NCBI RefSeq assembly: GCF_015234215.1
Contig: NZ_JADEKP010000001.1
Coordinates: 806,001-870,000 of the forward strand
Source of the DNA: Clostridium chrysemydis
Lineage (GTDB): Bacteria > Bacillota > Clostridia > Clostridiales > Clostridiaceae
Direction of reading: 5' to 3'
DNA: 64,000 nt
Made by a program: the position numbers and the translations under genes. Under the pieces are notes generated by a model. It did no database searches. It was given only the letters and a program-made list of their open reading frames with translations, and had not been told where the DNA came from. Of this stretch, positions 17,723 through 26,043 are shown in pieces (within the stretch, counting starts at the first letter, position 1; each line of letters begins with the position of its first letter).

Positions 17723-19066
17723 ATGAAAACAATAGATTTAACAAATGGAAAAATTATAAATTCTTTAGTAAAATTATCTCTTCCTATAATAATTACAAAT
17801 TTTATTCAAACTGCCTATGGTATGATTGATATGATTTGGATTGGAAGACTCGGTAGTGATTCAGTAGCAGCTATTGGAACTGCAAGCTTTTTTATAAATC
17901 TTGCGCTTGCAATTTTCACACTAGTTCTAATTGGTACGGGAGTAAAGTTATCTCATGCTATCGGAAAAGATGATAGTGAATCTAAAAGTTTTTATATAAA
18001 TAATAGTATAGTATTAACTCTAATAATAGGAATAGTTTATACTATATTTTTATGTATATTTAAAAAGAGTTTAATAGGATTTTATGATTTGAATAATCAA
18101 TACGTAGTAAACATGGCGGAAAATTATTTAGTGTTATCCTCTCTTGGAATAATATTTATGTTTTTTAACTCATTATTTACTACTATTTTAAATAGCTATG
18201 GAAATAGCAAAATACCATTTAGGGCAAATACTATAGGTTTTATTTTTAATATGGTATTAGATCCGATTTTAATATTTGGTATTGGAAATTTTAAAGGACT
18301 TGGAGTAAGTGGAGCTGCTATAGCTACCCTTATAGCAAGGGTTGTAGTTTTATTAGTTTTTATTTTTATATCATATAAAAATATAAAAACTATATTTAAA
18401 GACTTTAAATTAGATATAAGAAGAGCATTTGAAGTAATAAAGATGGGAATACCTATAACTCTTCAAAGAGTAACTTTTATTTTAATTTCTATGGTAATTG
18501 CAAAAATAGTAGCTAATTTTGGAGCGACAGCTATTGCGGTTCAAAAGGTTGGAGTTCAAATTGAATCAATTTCTTATATAACAATTGGAGGGCTTCAAGG
18601 TGCAATAGCAGCTTATGTAGGGCAAAATTATGGTGCTAAAAAATTCGATAGAATTAAAGAAGGCTACTTTAAGGGACTTATTATGACAATTGCTTTTGGA
18701 AGTATAGTTTCCTTTATATTTATTTTATTTCCAGAACCGATATTTAAAATATTTTTAAATTCTAATGAAGCTCTAACTATGGGTGCAAGTTACATGAAAA
18801 TACTTGGTATATCACAAGTGTTTATGTGTATGGAACTCTTTACTGTAGGGGCTTTCAATGGGATAGGGAAAACATTTATACCGCCTATAATAAGTGTGAT
18901 TTTTAGTGCACTTAGGATACCTTTTGCTATAATTTTATCAAAGAGCTATCTATTTGGAATAGATGGTATATGGTTAAGTATTAGTATAAGTAGTATATTT
19001 AAAGGTGTAATACTTGTTATATGGTTTATGTTTAATTTTAAAAAGTTAAAAAAAGAGGTGCAATGA
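17723..19066 (+). CDS. MATE-family efflux transporter in glutathione/ArsR unit
   Basis: A 447-residue, 12-helix MATE exporter with the usual two-fold layout: the ITNFIQTAYGMIDMIWIGRL first helix, an IGTGVKLSHAIGKDD segment, and the half-way counterpart GLQGAIAAYVGQNYGAKKFD. GGAGGTGG precedes the ATG. It is not a close copy of the other MATE gene in this window, the two being recognisably different throughout. The gene abuts gshAB (one base between stop and start), so both are on one mRNA. The pairing suggests export of glutathione, a conjugate, or a toxin that also demands thiols; the true substrate is unknown. Confidence 0.88.
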   Translation: MKTIDLTNGKIINSLVKLSLPIIITNFIQTAYGMIDMIWIGRLGSDSVAAIGTASFFINLALAIFTLVLIGTGVKLSHAIGKDDSESKSFYINNSIVLTLIIGIVYTIFLCIFKKSLIGFYDLNNQYVVNMAENYLVLSSLGIIFMFFNSLFTTILNSYGNSKIPFRANTIGFIFNMVLDPILIFGIGNFKGLGVSGAAIATLIARVVVLLVFIFISYKNIKTIFKDFKLDIRRAFEVIKMGIPITLQRVTFILISMVIAKIVANFGATAIAVQKVGVQIESISYITIGGLQGAIAAYVGQNYGAKKFDRIKEGYFKGLIMTIAFGSIVSFIFILFPEPIFKIFLNSNEALTMGASYMKILGISQVFMCMELFTVGAFNGIGKTFIPPIISVIFSALRIPFAIILSKSYLFGIDGIWLSISISSIFKGVILVIWFMFNFKKLKKEVQ

Positions 19067-19067
19067 T

Positions 19068-21407
19068 ATGGATAAATTTTTAAAAATAATAAACGAAAAT
19101 AATTTTAAGAGTAAATTTAAAAAAGGTAATTTTGGACTAGAGAAAGAAAATATACGGGTAGATAAAAATGGAGAAATTGCATCTACAGATCATCCAAAGA
19201 TATTTTTAGAAGATAATGAATTTATAAAAAGAGACTTTTCAGAAAGTCAAATAGAGCTTGTAACGCCAGCTGTATCTACTGTTTTAGAAGCATATAATTA
19301 TATTAGAAATCTTCATAATATAGCTTCTTTACAACTTAAAAGTGGTGAGTATCTTTGGCCTCAAAGTAATCCACCTGTAATTACAGATGTTAATAAAATA
19401 AAGGTTGCTAAACTTAATAATTTAGATGAAGTTAAATATAGAGAAAACTTAATGCAAAAATACGGTGCAAAGAAACAATTAATAAGTGGAGTTCATTTTA
19501 ATTTCTCCTTTAAAGAAGATCTTTTAAAAGATATATATAATACTCTAAACTGCAATAAAACATTTAGAGAATTTAAGGATGATTTATATTTTAAAATAGG
19601 AAGAAACTTTTTAAAGTATAAATGGTTTTTAGTTTATTTAACTGGTGCAAGCCCAGTTTTTCATAAAAGCTACTGTAATAAATGTACTAAGTCAAGTGAG
19701 AGAATAGGAAGAGAAGATTATTACTTAAAGGGAATCTATTCTTTAAGAAATAGTAAATGCGGATATAAAAATAATGAAGATTATTATGTATCATATAATG
19801 ATTTAAATAGTTATGTAGAAGATGTTTATAGATTAATCCAAGATAAATGCATTCAAAGTGCAAAAGAATACTATAGTCCTATAAGATTTAAAACAAAAAA
19901 TCCTAAAAATGTTTTAGAGAATTTAAAAAAGGATGGAGTAGAGTATATAGAAATAAGGATGTTAGATTTAGACCCTACGGAGCAATGTGGTGTTTCACTT
20001 GATACTTTATATCTAATGCATTTATTTCTTTTATATACTGCTTTTGAAGATGATGAAAAATATACTATAGAAGTACATAATGAAATAGTAGAAAATGATA
20101 ATAAAACTTTAGATAATAAAGATGAAAAATTTGTAAAAATTGATGGGAAAGATGTCTTAATTGAAGAAGCAGGGTTTAAAATAATAAAGGAACTCCAAAA
20201 AATAGTAGATACTTTATTTGATGGTGATGAGGAATACAAAAAGGTTTTAGAGATAGCAAAGATAAGATTTTTAAAACCAGAGACTACAATTTCAAGTAGA
20301 ATTATAAAAGATATAAGAGAAAGTAAATACTCAGATTACTTTATAGACCTTTCTAAAGAATATTTAGAAGAAAGCAAAAAAGAAGCATTTAAATTAATCG
20401 GTTATGAAGATTTTGAACTATCAACTCAAATTTTAATTATTGATGCTTTAAAAAATGGAATCAAATTTGATATTTTAGATAGAGATGAAAATTTTATATC
20501 TCTAAACTATAAAGGACATACTGAGTATGTAAAGCAAGCAACTAAAACTTCTAAAGATAGTTATATTACGGCATTAATTATGGAAAATAAACTTGTAACT
20601 AAAAAAGTTTTAGAAAAGAATAATATAAGAGTTCCTAAGGGTGGATATTATGAAAAAATAGATGATGCTTTAGAGGATTTTTATAAATATGAAAATAAGG
20701 CTTTAGTTGTAAAACCTAAAACAACTAATTTTGGAATAGGAATTAGTATATTTAAAGCTTCACCTTCTTTTAAAGATTATAAAAGAGCAGTTGAAATTGC
20801 ATTTTCAGAAGATAGATCTATTTTAATTGAAGAATTTATAGAAGGTAAAGAATATAGATTTTTAGTTATAGAAGATGAAGTTGTAGGAATACTTCATAGA
20901 GTTCCTGCAAACGTAACAGGTGATGGTGAGAAGACTATAAAAGAACTTGTAGAAATTAAAAACATGGACCCATTAAGAGGAAAGGGTTATAAAACTCCTT
21001 TAGAAAAAATAAGTCTTACAGAGATAGAAGAAACATTTTTAAAAGAATCTAATAAAAATTTTAATTATATTCCTAAAAGTGGAGAAGTAGTTTATTTAAG
21101 AGAAAACTCAAATATTAGTACTGGTGGGGATAGTATTGATTTTACTGATGATATAGATGAAAGTTATAAAAAGATTGCAATAGAGTGTGCTAAAACTGTA
21201 GATGCTAAAATTACTGGTGTAGATGTAATGATTCAAAACATTAAAGAAAAAGCAAATATAGATAATTACGGAATAATAGAAATTAACTTTAATCCAGCTA
21301 TCCATATTCATTGTTTCCCTTATAAAGGAATAAATAGAAAGGTTTCTGAAAAGGTATTAAAGTTATTATTTAAGGAGATTGATTTTAATGAAAGATACGG
21401 CATGTGA
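19068..21407 (+). CDS. gshAB: bifunctional glutamate-cysteine ligase / glutathione synthetase (GshAB, GshF)
   Basis: Makes glutathione in two ATP-dependent steps in a single 779-residue chain. The N-terminal part (about 1-470) is a GshA-type ligase: GNFGLEKENIRVD start, FSESQIELVTPAV, LISGVHFNFSF, YIEIRMLDLDP and the arginine-rich tail. The C-terminal part (about 490-775) is an ATP-grasp domain: KPKTTNFGIGISIF, ILIEEFIEGKEYRFLVI, GVDVMIQ and IIEINFNPAIHIHCFP. Length equals that of Listeria and streptococcal GshF. AAGAGGTG precedes ATG 19068. Its 3' end overlaps arsR, indicating co-translation. Confidence 0.95.
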   Translation: MDKFLKIINENNFKSKFKKGNFGLEKENIRVDKNGEIASTDHPKIFLEDNEFIKRDFSESQIELVTPAVSTVLEAYNYIRNLHNIASLQLKSGEYLWPQSNPPVITDVNKIKVAKLNNLDEVKYRENLMQKYGAKKQLISGVHFNFSFKEDLLKDIYNTLNCNKTFREFKDDLYFKIGRNFLKYKWFLVYLTGASPVFHKSYCNKCTKSSERIGREDYYLKGIYSLRNSKCGYKNNEDYYVSYNDLNSYVEDVYRLIQDKCIQSAKEYYSPIRFKTKNPKNVLENLKKDGVEYIEIRMLDLDPTEQCGVSLDTLYLMHLFLLYTAFEDDEKYTIEVHNEIVENDNKTLDNKDEKFVKIDGKDVLIEEAGFKIIKELQKIVDTLFDGDEEYKKVLEIAKIRFLKPETTISSRIIKDIRESKYSDYFIDLSKEYLEESKKEAFKLIGYEDFELSTQILIIDALKNGIKFDILDRDENFISLNYKGHTEYVKQATKTSKDSYITALIMENKLVTKKVLEKNNIRVPKGGYYEKIDDALEDFYKYENKALVVKPKTTNFGIGISIFKASPSFKDYKRAVEIAFSEDRSILIEEFIEGKEYRFLVIEDEVVGILHRVPANVTGDGEKTIKELVEIKNMDPLRGKGYKTPLEKISLTEIEETFLKESNKNFNYIPKSGEVVYLRENSNISTGGDSIDFTDDIDESYKKIAIECAKTVDAKITGVDVMIQNIKEKANIDNYGIIEINFNPAIHIHCFPYKGINRKVSEKVLKLLFKEIDFNERYGM

Positions 21408-21654
21408 ATTTTTTAAAGCATTAGGTCATCCACTTAGAATTAAGATAGTAAAGGAATTATATGATGGACCTACTTGTGTATGTCATATAAACGATAATAT
21501 AGAATCTTCTCAAGCAAACATTTCAAAACATCTTAGGATTTTAAAAAACGGAAATGTTTTATCTTGCAAAAAGGTTGGAATGTATACTTACTATAGTCTG
21601 ACTGATGAAAAAATTAAAGATGTTGTAAAGATTGTTGAAGAAATGATGAAATAA
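21388..21654 (+). CDS. ArsR/SmtB-family metal(loid)-responsive repressor
   Basis: An 88-residue winged-helix repressor. HTH residues are recognisable in SSQANISKHLRILKNGNVLSC (about 40-60), followed by the wing KKVGMYTYYSL. Cys30-Val-Cys32 (PTCVCHI) aligns with the CVC As(III)/Sb(III) site of ArsR; additional Cys are at 6 and 60. The start is ATG 21388, 10 bases after AAGGAG, inside the end of gshAB (20-base overlap). Being third in the MATE-gshAB unit, it is the natural candidate to bind the palindrome at 17678-17711, with an inducer such as arsenite or another thiophilic metal. That link is inference. Confidence 0.9.
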   Translation: MKDTACEFFKALGHPLRIKIVKELYDGPTCVCHINDNIESSQANISKHLRILKNGNVLSCKKVGMYTYYSLTDEKIKDVVKIVEEMMK

Positions 21655-21670
21655 AATGTGAGGTGCTTTA

Positions 21671-22561
21671 ATGAAAATAATAAATAACTACAGATATAGT
21701 GGGGATTTCTTTAAGGGAAATCTTCACACACATACAAAAGAAAGTCCGTGTGGACATTATGATTTAGAAACAATAATAAATATGTATACTAGCTACAAAA
21801 TGGAATATGATTTTTTAGCTATAACTGACCACTATAGAATTACTGATTTAAGTAAATATAAAAATAGAGAAGATATTCTTTTAATAAATGGAGTAGAATT
21901 TAAAAAATCTAATCATCAAACTTTGGGTATAAACGTTAAAGAATATTTTGATGATGAATTAAATGATTCAAATCATAATGATCTATTTAAAAAAGTAAAT
22001 GATTTTGGAGGGATAAATATAATTTGTCACCCTCACATGGGAAAAGAAGATTATTGGACATTTGAAAGACTAAGTGAACTTTCTGGATATGTTGGTATAG
22101 AAGTATTTAATAATAACGTTAGAATGGATTGTAAGGGAAGAGCTACTGCTACTGATTTATGGGATGAACTATTATCAAGTGGTAAAAAAGTATTTGGTTT
22201 TGCAAATGATGATATGCATATTTTTTCAAGAGCAGGTGGTGCTTATAATTATGTTTTAGCAGAAGAAAAAAGCATAAATTCTATTTTAAATGCAATTAAA
22301 AGAGGAAGTTTTTACGCATCTTTTGGAGTTAAGGTTAAAAATATTAAAGTAGAAGATAATATAATATCTTTAGAAAAAGGCGATGAGAGAGTTCCTTATG
22401 TATTTTTTAAATTTATTTCGAAAAATGGTGAGGTTTTAAAAGAGGAAAAGGGAGTAAAGGCTTCTTACAAAGTTAAAGGGAGTGAAGGTTATGTAAGAGT
22501 AGAAGTTTATAGGGAAGATGGAGCGCGCGCTTGGCTACAACCTTTCTTCATTGAAAACTAA
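21671..22561 (+). CDS. PHP-domain metal-dependent phosphoesterase
   Basis: A 296-residue PHP-fold hydrolase. Metal-binding motifs appear in order: HTH at 19-21 (GNLHTHTKESPCGH), AITDHYRI, the glutamate in GVEF, ICHPHMG, and the late ANDDMH. About 220-296 is a small beta-rich C-terminal domain. The GAGGTG ribosome site lies 17 bases after the arsR stop, so it may be read from the same mRNA. Substrates of this group vary (nucleotides, histidinol phosphate-like, polynucleotides), and no precise reaction can be assigned. Confidence 0.82.
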   Translation: MKIINNYRYSGDFFKGNLHTHTKESPCGHYDLETIINMYTSYKMEYDFLAITDHYRITDLSKYKNREDILLINGVEFKKSNHQTLGINVKEYFDDELNDSNHNDLFKKVNDFGGINIICHPHMGKEDYWTFERLSELSGYVGIEVFNNNVRMDCKGRATATDLWDELLSSGKKVFGFANDDMHIFSRAGGAYNYVLAEEKSINSILNAIKRGSFYASFGVKVKNIKVEDNIISLEKGDERVPYVFFKFISKNGEVLKEEKGVKASYKVKGSEGYVRVEVYREDGARAWLQPFFIEN

Positions 22562-22574
22562 AAGGAGAATTGTT

Positions 22575-23489
22575 TTGGATAATAAATATGTATACTTAAA
22601 TCATTTAAATGTTGCTAGAAACTTTATTGAAGAGGGAAATAAGCTAAAGGGGCTTAAATTTTATAAAAAAGCATATAGTTTTGATTTTGGTAAAAATGAT
22701 ATAGAACTCCTTTTAGATATGGCACTTATCTATCATGAATTTAAACAATATAACTTTGCAAAAGAAAAGTATGAAGAAGTTTTAAAATTAGACCCTTTAG
22801 AAGAGAGAGCTTTTTATGGTCTTGGAACTTTATATGATGATAATAAAAAGTATAATGTTGCAAAAGTTTATTATAAGAAAGCTATAGAGTTAAATGAAAA
22901 TTATGATAAAGCATATTTCTTTTTAGCTAACATCTACGATGGAGAAGGCGATAAAGATACGGCAATAAAACTTTATAAAAAGACTTTAGAGATAAATAAA
23001 AATGATCTTTGGGCAAATGCAAACCTTTCTTGTATTTATGAAGAAAAAGAGGATTATAAAAATGCAAAAATTTATATAGACAATGCACTTAAAATAGATA
23101 AAAATAATTTTAGGATTTTATTTAATGCAGGTGTAGTCTATAAAAATTTAGGTTATGATGAAAAGGCTATTGATTTTTATAGAAAATCAATTTTAAAAAA
23201 TCAGGAGTTTCCTTATAGCTATTTAAATTTAGGAGTTATTTACAGGGAAAGAGAAGAATATTTAACTGCTATAGAAATAATAACAGAAGGAATTCAAAAT
23301 AATTTAGATACAGCTTTTCTTTACTATAATAGAGGATGTTTATATTCTCTTATAAAAGAAAAAGAATATGCATTAAAAGATGTTTTAAAGAGCATAGAGT
23401 TAGATGACTTCTTTATAGAATATATGAAAAAAGATGAAGAACTTGATTCTATAAGAGATTTAGAAAAATATAAACTTCTATTTGATTAA
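22575..23489 (+). CDS. tetratricopeptide repeat protein
   Basis: A 304-residue TPR protein with about seven 34-residue repeats. Clear examples are FKQYNFAKEKYEEVLKLDP, KYNVAKVYYKKAIELNENYD, DKDTAIKLYKKTLEINKNDL, DYKNAKIYIDNALKIDKN and YDEKAIDFYRKSILKNQ. The start is TTG 22575, seven bases after AAAGGAG; an upstream in-frame ATG lies inside the PHP gene. No signal peptide or catalytic domain is present, so it is probably an interaction scaffold in the cytoplasm. It sits between the PHP gene and a small membrane protein with short gaps, likely one operon. Confidence 0.85.
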   Translation: MDNKYVYLNHLNVARNFIEEGNKLKGLKFYKKAYSFDFGKNDIELLLDMALIYHEFKQYNFAKEKYEEVLKLDPLEERAFYGLGTLYDDNKKYNVAKVYYKKAIELNENYDKAYFFLANIYDGEGDKDTAIKLYKKTLEINKNDLWANANLSCIYEEKEDYKNAKIYIDNALKIDKNNFRILFNAGVVYKNLGYDEKAIDFYRKSILKNQEFPYSYLNLGVIYREREEYLTAIEIITEGIQNNLDTAFLYYNRGCLYSLIKEKEYALKDVLKSIELDDFFIEYMKKDEELDSIRDLEKYKLLFD

Positions 23490-23509
23490 ATTTAAAAGTA
23501 GGTGATCTC

Positions 23510-23758
23510 TTGTCAAATATAAAAAGAATATTTTATATAATAATAGCTATTTTATCTTTTGTAATTGGAGTTATAGGTGTTGTTCTACCAATTATCCCAG
23601 CTTATATATTTTTTGGAATAACAGTATTTTCTTTGATGAGAGTATCAAAGAAATTTTCAGCTTGGATAAAGAGTACTAAAATTTATAATGAACATATTAA
23701 AAAGTATGTAGATAAATTTATTAATTGGAAAGATAAGAAAAAAGACACTCTAAAATAG
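23510..23758 (+). CDS. small DUF454 (YbaN-like) inner-membrane protein
   Basis: An 82-residue protein with one long or two short membrane helices (about 5-45). It carries the DUF454 signature GVIGVVLPIIPAYIFFGITVFS, followed by a SKKFSAWI segment and a lysine-rich tail. It is shorter than typical family members at the C-terminus. The start is TTG 23510 with AGGTGATC before it. It ends the arsR-PHP-TPR run and is followed by a terminator. Family function is unknown. Confidence 0.75.
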   Translation: MSNIKRIFYIIIAILSFVIGVIGVVLPIIPAYIFFGITVFSLMRVSKKFSAWIKSTKIYNEHIKKYVDKFINWKDKKKDTLK

Positions 23759-23775
23759 GGTGTCTCATTTTTTTG
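23743..23775 (+). terminator. terminator after the DUF454 gene
   Basis: AGACACTCT (23743-23751) pairs with GGGTGTCT (23758-23765) with G-U pairs, then a seven-T run. Confidence 0.75.
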
Positions 23776-23829
23776 TTTTAATATTATGTTATAATACTAA
23801 TTAAAGTTACTTAAAGAAAGAGGAAGAAT

Positions 23830-26007
23830 ATGAAATCATTAGTTTTAGCAGAAAAACCTTCTGTAGGAAGAGATATAGCAAAGGTTTTAAAATGTAATAA
23901 AAATAAAGGAAGTTTTATAGAAGGTGATAAATATATAGTTACTTGGGCACTTGGACATTTAGTAGGACTTCAAGACCCAGAAAGATATTCAGATAAATAT
24001 AAAAAGTGGAGTATGGAAACGCTACCTATGCTTCCAAAGCATATGAAAATTGAAGTTTTAAGAAAAACATCAAAACAATATAACGAAGTTAAAAAGCTTT
24101 TATTTAGAGAAGATGTAAAAGACATTATAATAGCAACTGATGCTGGTCGTGAAGGAGAATTAGTTGCAAGGTGGATTTTAGAAAAAGCACATTCTAATAA
24201 GCCTATTAAAAGACTTTGGATTTCATCTCAAACTAATAAAGCAATATTAGATGGATTTAACAACTTAAAAGATGGAAGACTTTATGATAATTTATTTAAA
24301 GCTGCAGTATGTAGAGCTGAGGCTGATTGGTTAGTTGGATTAAACGTAACTAGAGGATTAACTTGTAAATACAACGCTCAGCTTTCAGCGGGTAGAGTTC
24401 AATCTCCGACTCTAAGCCTTATAGTAAATAGAGAAGAAGAAATTAAAAACTTTAAACCAAAAGAGTACCATACTATAAATATAAAATCAGATAAATGTAA
24501 TTTTACATGGGTAAATAAAGATAATAATGGAAGAATATTTGATTTGGATTTTAGTAAAAGATTGGAAAATAAATTAAAAGGGTCAAACATTCAAATAGTT
24601 AACGTAAATAGTAAGGATAAAAAGGCTTATCCTAAAGCGTTATATGATTTAACTGAACTCCAAAGAGATTGTAATAGACTTTATGGATTTTCAGCAAAGC
24701 AAACACTTAATGTTATGCAAAGGCTATATGAAAATTATAAAGTTTTAACTTATCCTAGAACGGATTCTAGATTTGTAACTACAGATGTAGTAGGAACTTT
24801 AAAAGATAGAGTTAAAGCTGTGGCAATAGGTGAATATAGAGGGGTTTGTGAAAATATATTAAGAAGTGATATCAAAGGAAACAAAAGCTTTGTAGATAAC
24901 TCAAAGGTTTCTGACCACCACGCTATTATTCCAACTGAAGAAAGAGGGAATTTAGCTCTTTTAAGCTTAGATGAAAGAAGAGTGTATGATTTAATAGTTA
25001 AAAGATTTTTAAGTCACCTTATGAGTGCATACACTTATGTTGAAACTACTTTAGAAGGTGAAATTAATGGAGAAAGAGTAATCGCTAAAGGAAGAGTTGA
25101 AAAAGAAAAAGGTTGGAAAAGACTTTATGATAGAGTAGATGAAGAGGATTCTTTAGAAGATATAAAAAATCAAACTCTACCAATTATAAACAAAGGTGAT
25201 GAAATAAACGTTAAAGAAATAGAAGTTAAAAAGAATCATACAAATCCACCTTCAAGATTTAACGAAGCTACGCTTTTATCAGCTATGGAAAATCCACAAA
25301 AGTATATAAGTGTAGATAAAGAATCAGCAAAAACTCTAAATCAAACTGGAGGTCTTGGAACTGTTGCTACAAGAGCTGATATTATAGAAAAATTATTTAA
25401 TTCTTTTGTAATTGAGAAAAAGGGTAAAGATATCTATCCAACATCTAAAGGAAGGCAACTTATAGATCTAGTACCAGAAGATTTAAAGTCACCACTTCTT
25501 ACAGCAGAATGGGAAAGAAGACTTGAATCTATAAGCAAGGGAAAAGAAGATTCAAATATGTTTTTAAAAGAAATAAGAAACTATACAGTTGCTTTAGTTC
25601 AAAACATAAAACTTGATGAAAATAAGTTTAAGCATGATAATCTAACAGGTAAAAAATGTCCAGAGTGTGGTAAATATATGCTTGAAGTTAAAGGAAAGCA
25701 AGGAAAAATGTATGTTTGCCAAGACAGAGAGTGTGGACATAGAGAAAATATTTCAAGAATTACAAATGCAAGATGCCCAGAATGTAAGAAAAAATTAGAA
25801 CTTAGGGGCTTTGGGGAAGGTAAAATATACGTTTGTCCTGGAGCTAATTGTAACTTTAGAGAAAAAGAATCTGTATTTAAAAAGAGATTCGATAAAAAAG
25901 GAAAAGTAGATAAAAGAGAAACAAATAAAATAATGCAAAAAATGAAAAAAGAAGCAGAAGCTGATATTAATAATCCATTTGCAGCGCTTTTAAAAGATTT
26001 TAAATAA
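23830..26007 (+). CDS. topB: DNA topoisomerase III (type IA)
   Basis: Single-strand passing, decatenating type IA topoisomerase. The 725-residue protein starts with the Toprim domain (SLVLAEKPSVGRDIAKVL, then the acidic DAGREGELVARW). The active-site Tyr is in LTYPRTDSRFVT, and the core includes the LSAGRVQSPTL and GGLGTVATRADIIEKL motifs. The C-terminus has two Cys4-type zinc modules (CPECGKYML...CQDRECGH and CPECKKKLELRG...CPGANCNF). GAGGAAG precedes the ATG. It is monocistronic with a strong terminator. Confidence 0.95.
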   Translation: MKSLVLAEKPSVGRDIAKVLKCNKNKGSFIEGDKYIVTWALGHLVGLQDPERYSDKYKKWSMETLPMLPKHMKIEVLRKTSKQYNEVKKLLFREDVKDIIIATDAGREGELVARWILEKAHSNKPIKRLWISSQTNKAILDGFNNLKDGRLYDNLFKAAVCRAEADWLVGLNVTRGLTCKYNAQLSAGRVQSPTLSLIVNREEEIKNFKPKEYHTINIKSDKCNFTWVNKDNNGRIFDLDFSKRLENKLKGSNIQIVNVNSKDKKAYPKALYDLTELQRDCNRLYGFSAKQTLNVMQRLYENYKVLTYPRTDSRFVTTDVVGTLKDRVKAVAIGEYRGVCENILRSDIKGNKSFVDNSKVSDHHAIIPTEERGNLALLSLDERRVYDLIVKRFLSHLMSAYTYVETTLEGEINGERVIAKGRVEKEKGWKRLYDRVDEEDSLEDIKNQTLPIINKGDEINVKEIEVKKNHTNPPSRFNEATLLSAMENPQKYISVDKESAKTLNQTGGLGTVATRADIIEKLFNSFVIEKKGKDIYPTSKGRQLIDLVPEDLKSPLLTAEWERRLESISKGKEDSNMFLKEIRNYTVALVQNIKLDENKFKHDNLTGKKCPECGKYMLEVKGKQGKMYVCQDRECGHRENISRITNARCPECKKKLELRGFGEGKIYVCPGANCNFREKESVFKKRFDKKGKVDKRETNKIMQKMKKEAEADINNPFAALLKDFK

Positions 26008-26043
26008 AAAAATAGACACCAATATATATTGGTGTCTATTTTT
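26008..26043. terminator. bidirectional terminator between topB and the P-type ATPase gene
   Basis: An 18-base half-palindrome centred at 26025/26026 (AATAGACACCAATAT and its complement), with A and T runs on the two sides. Confidence 0.85.
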
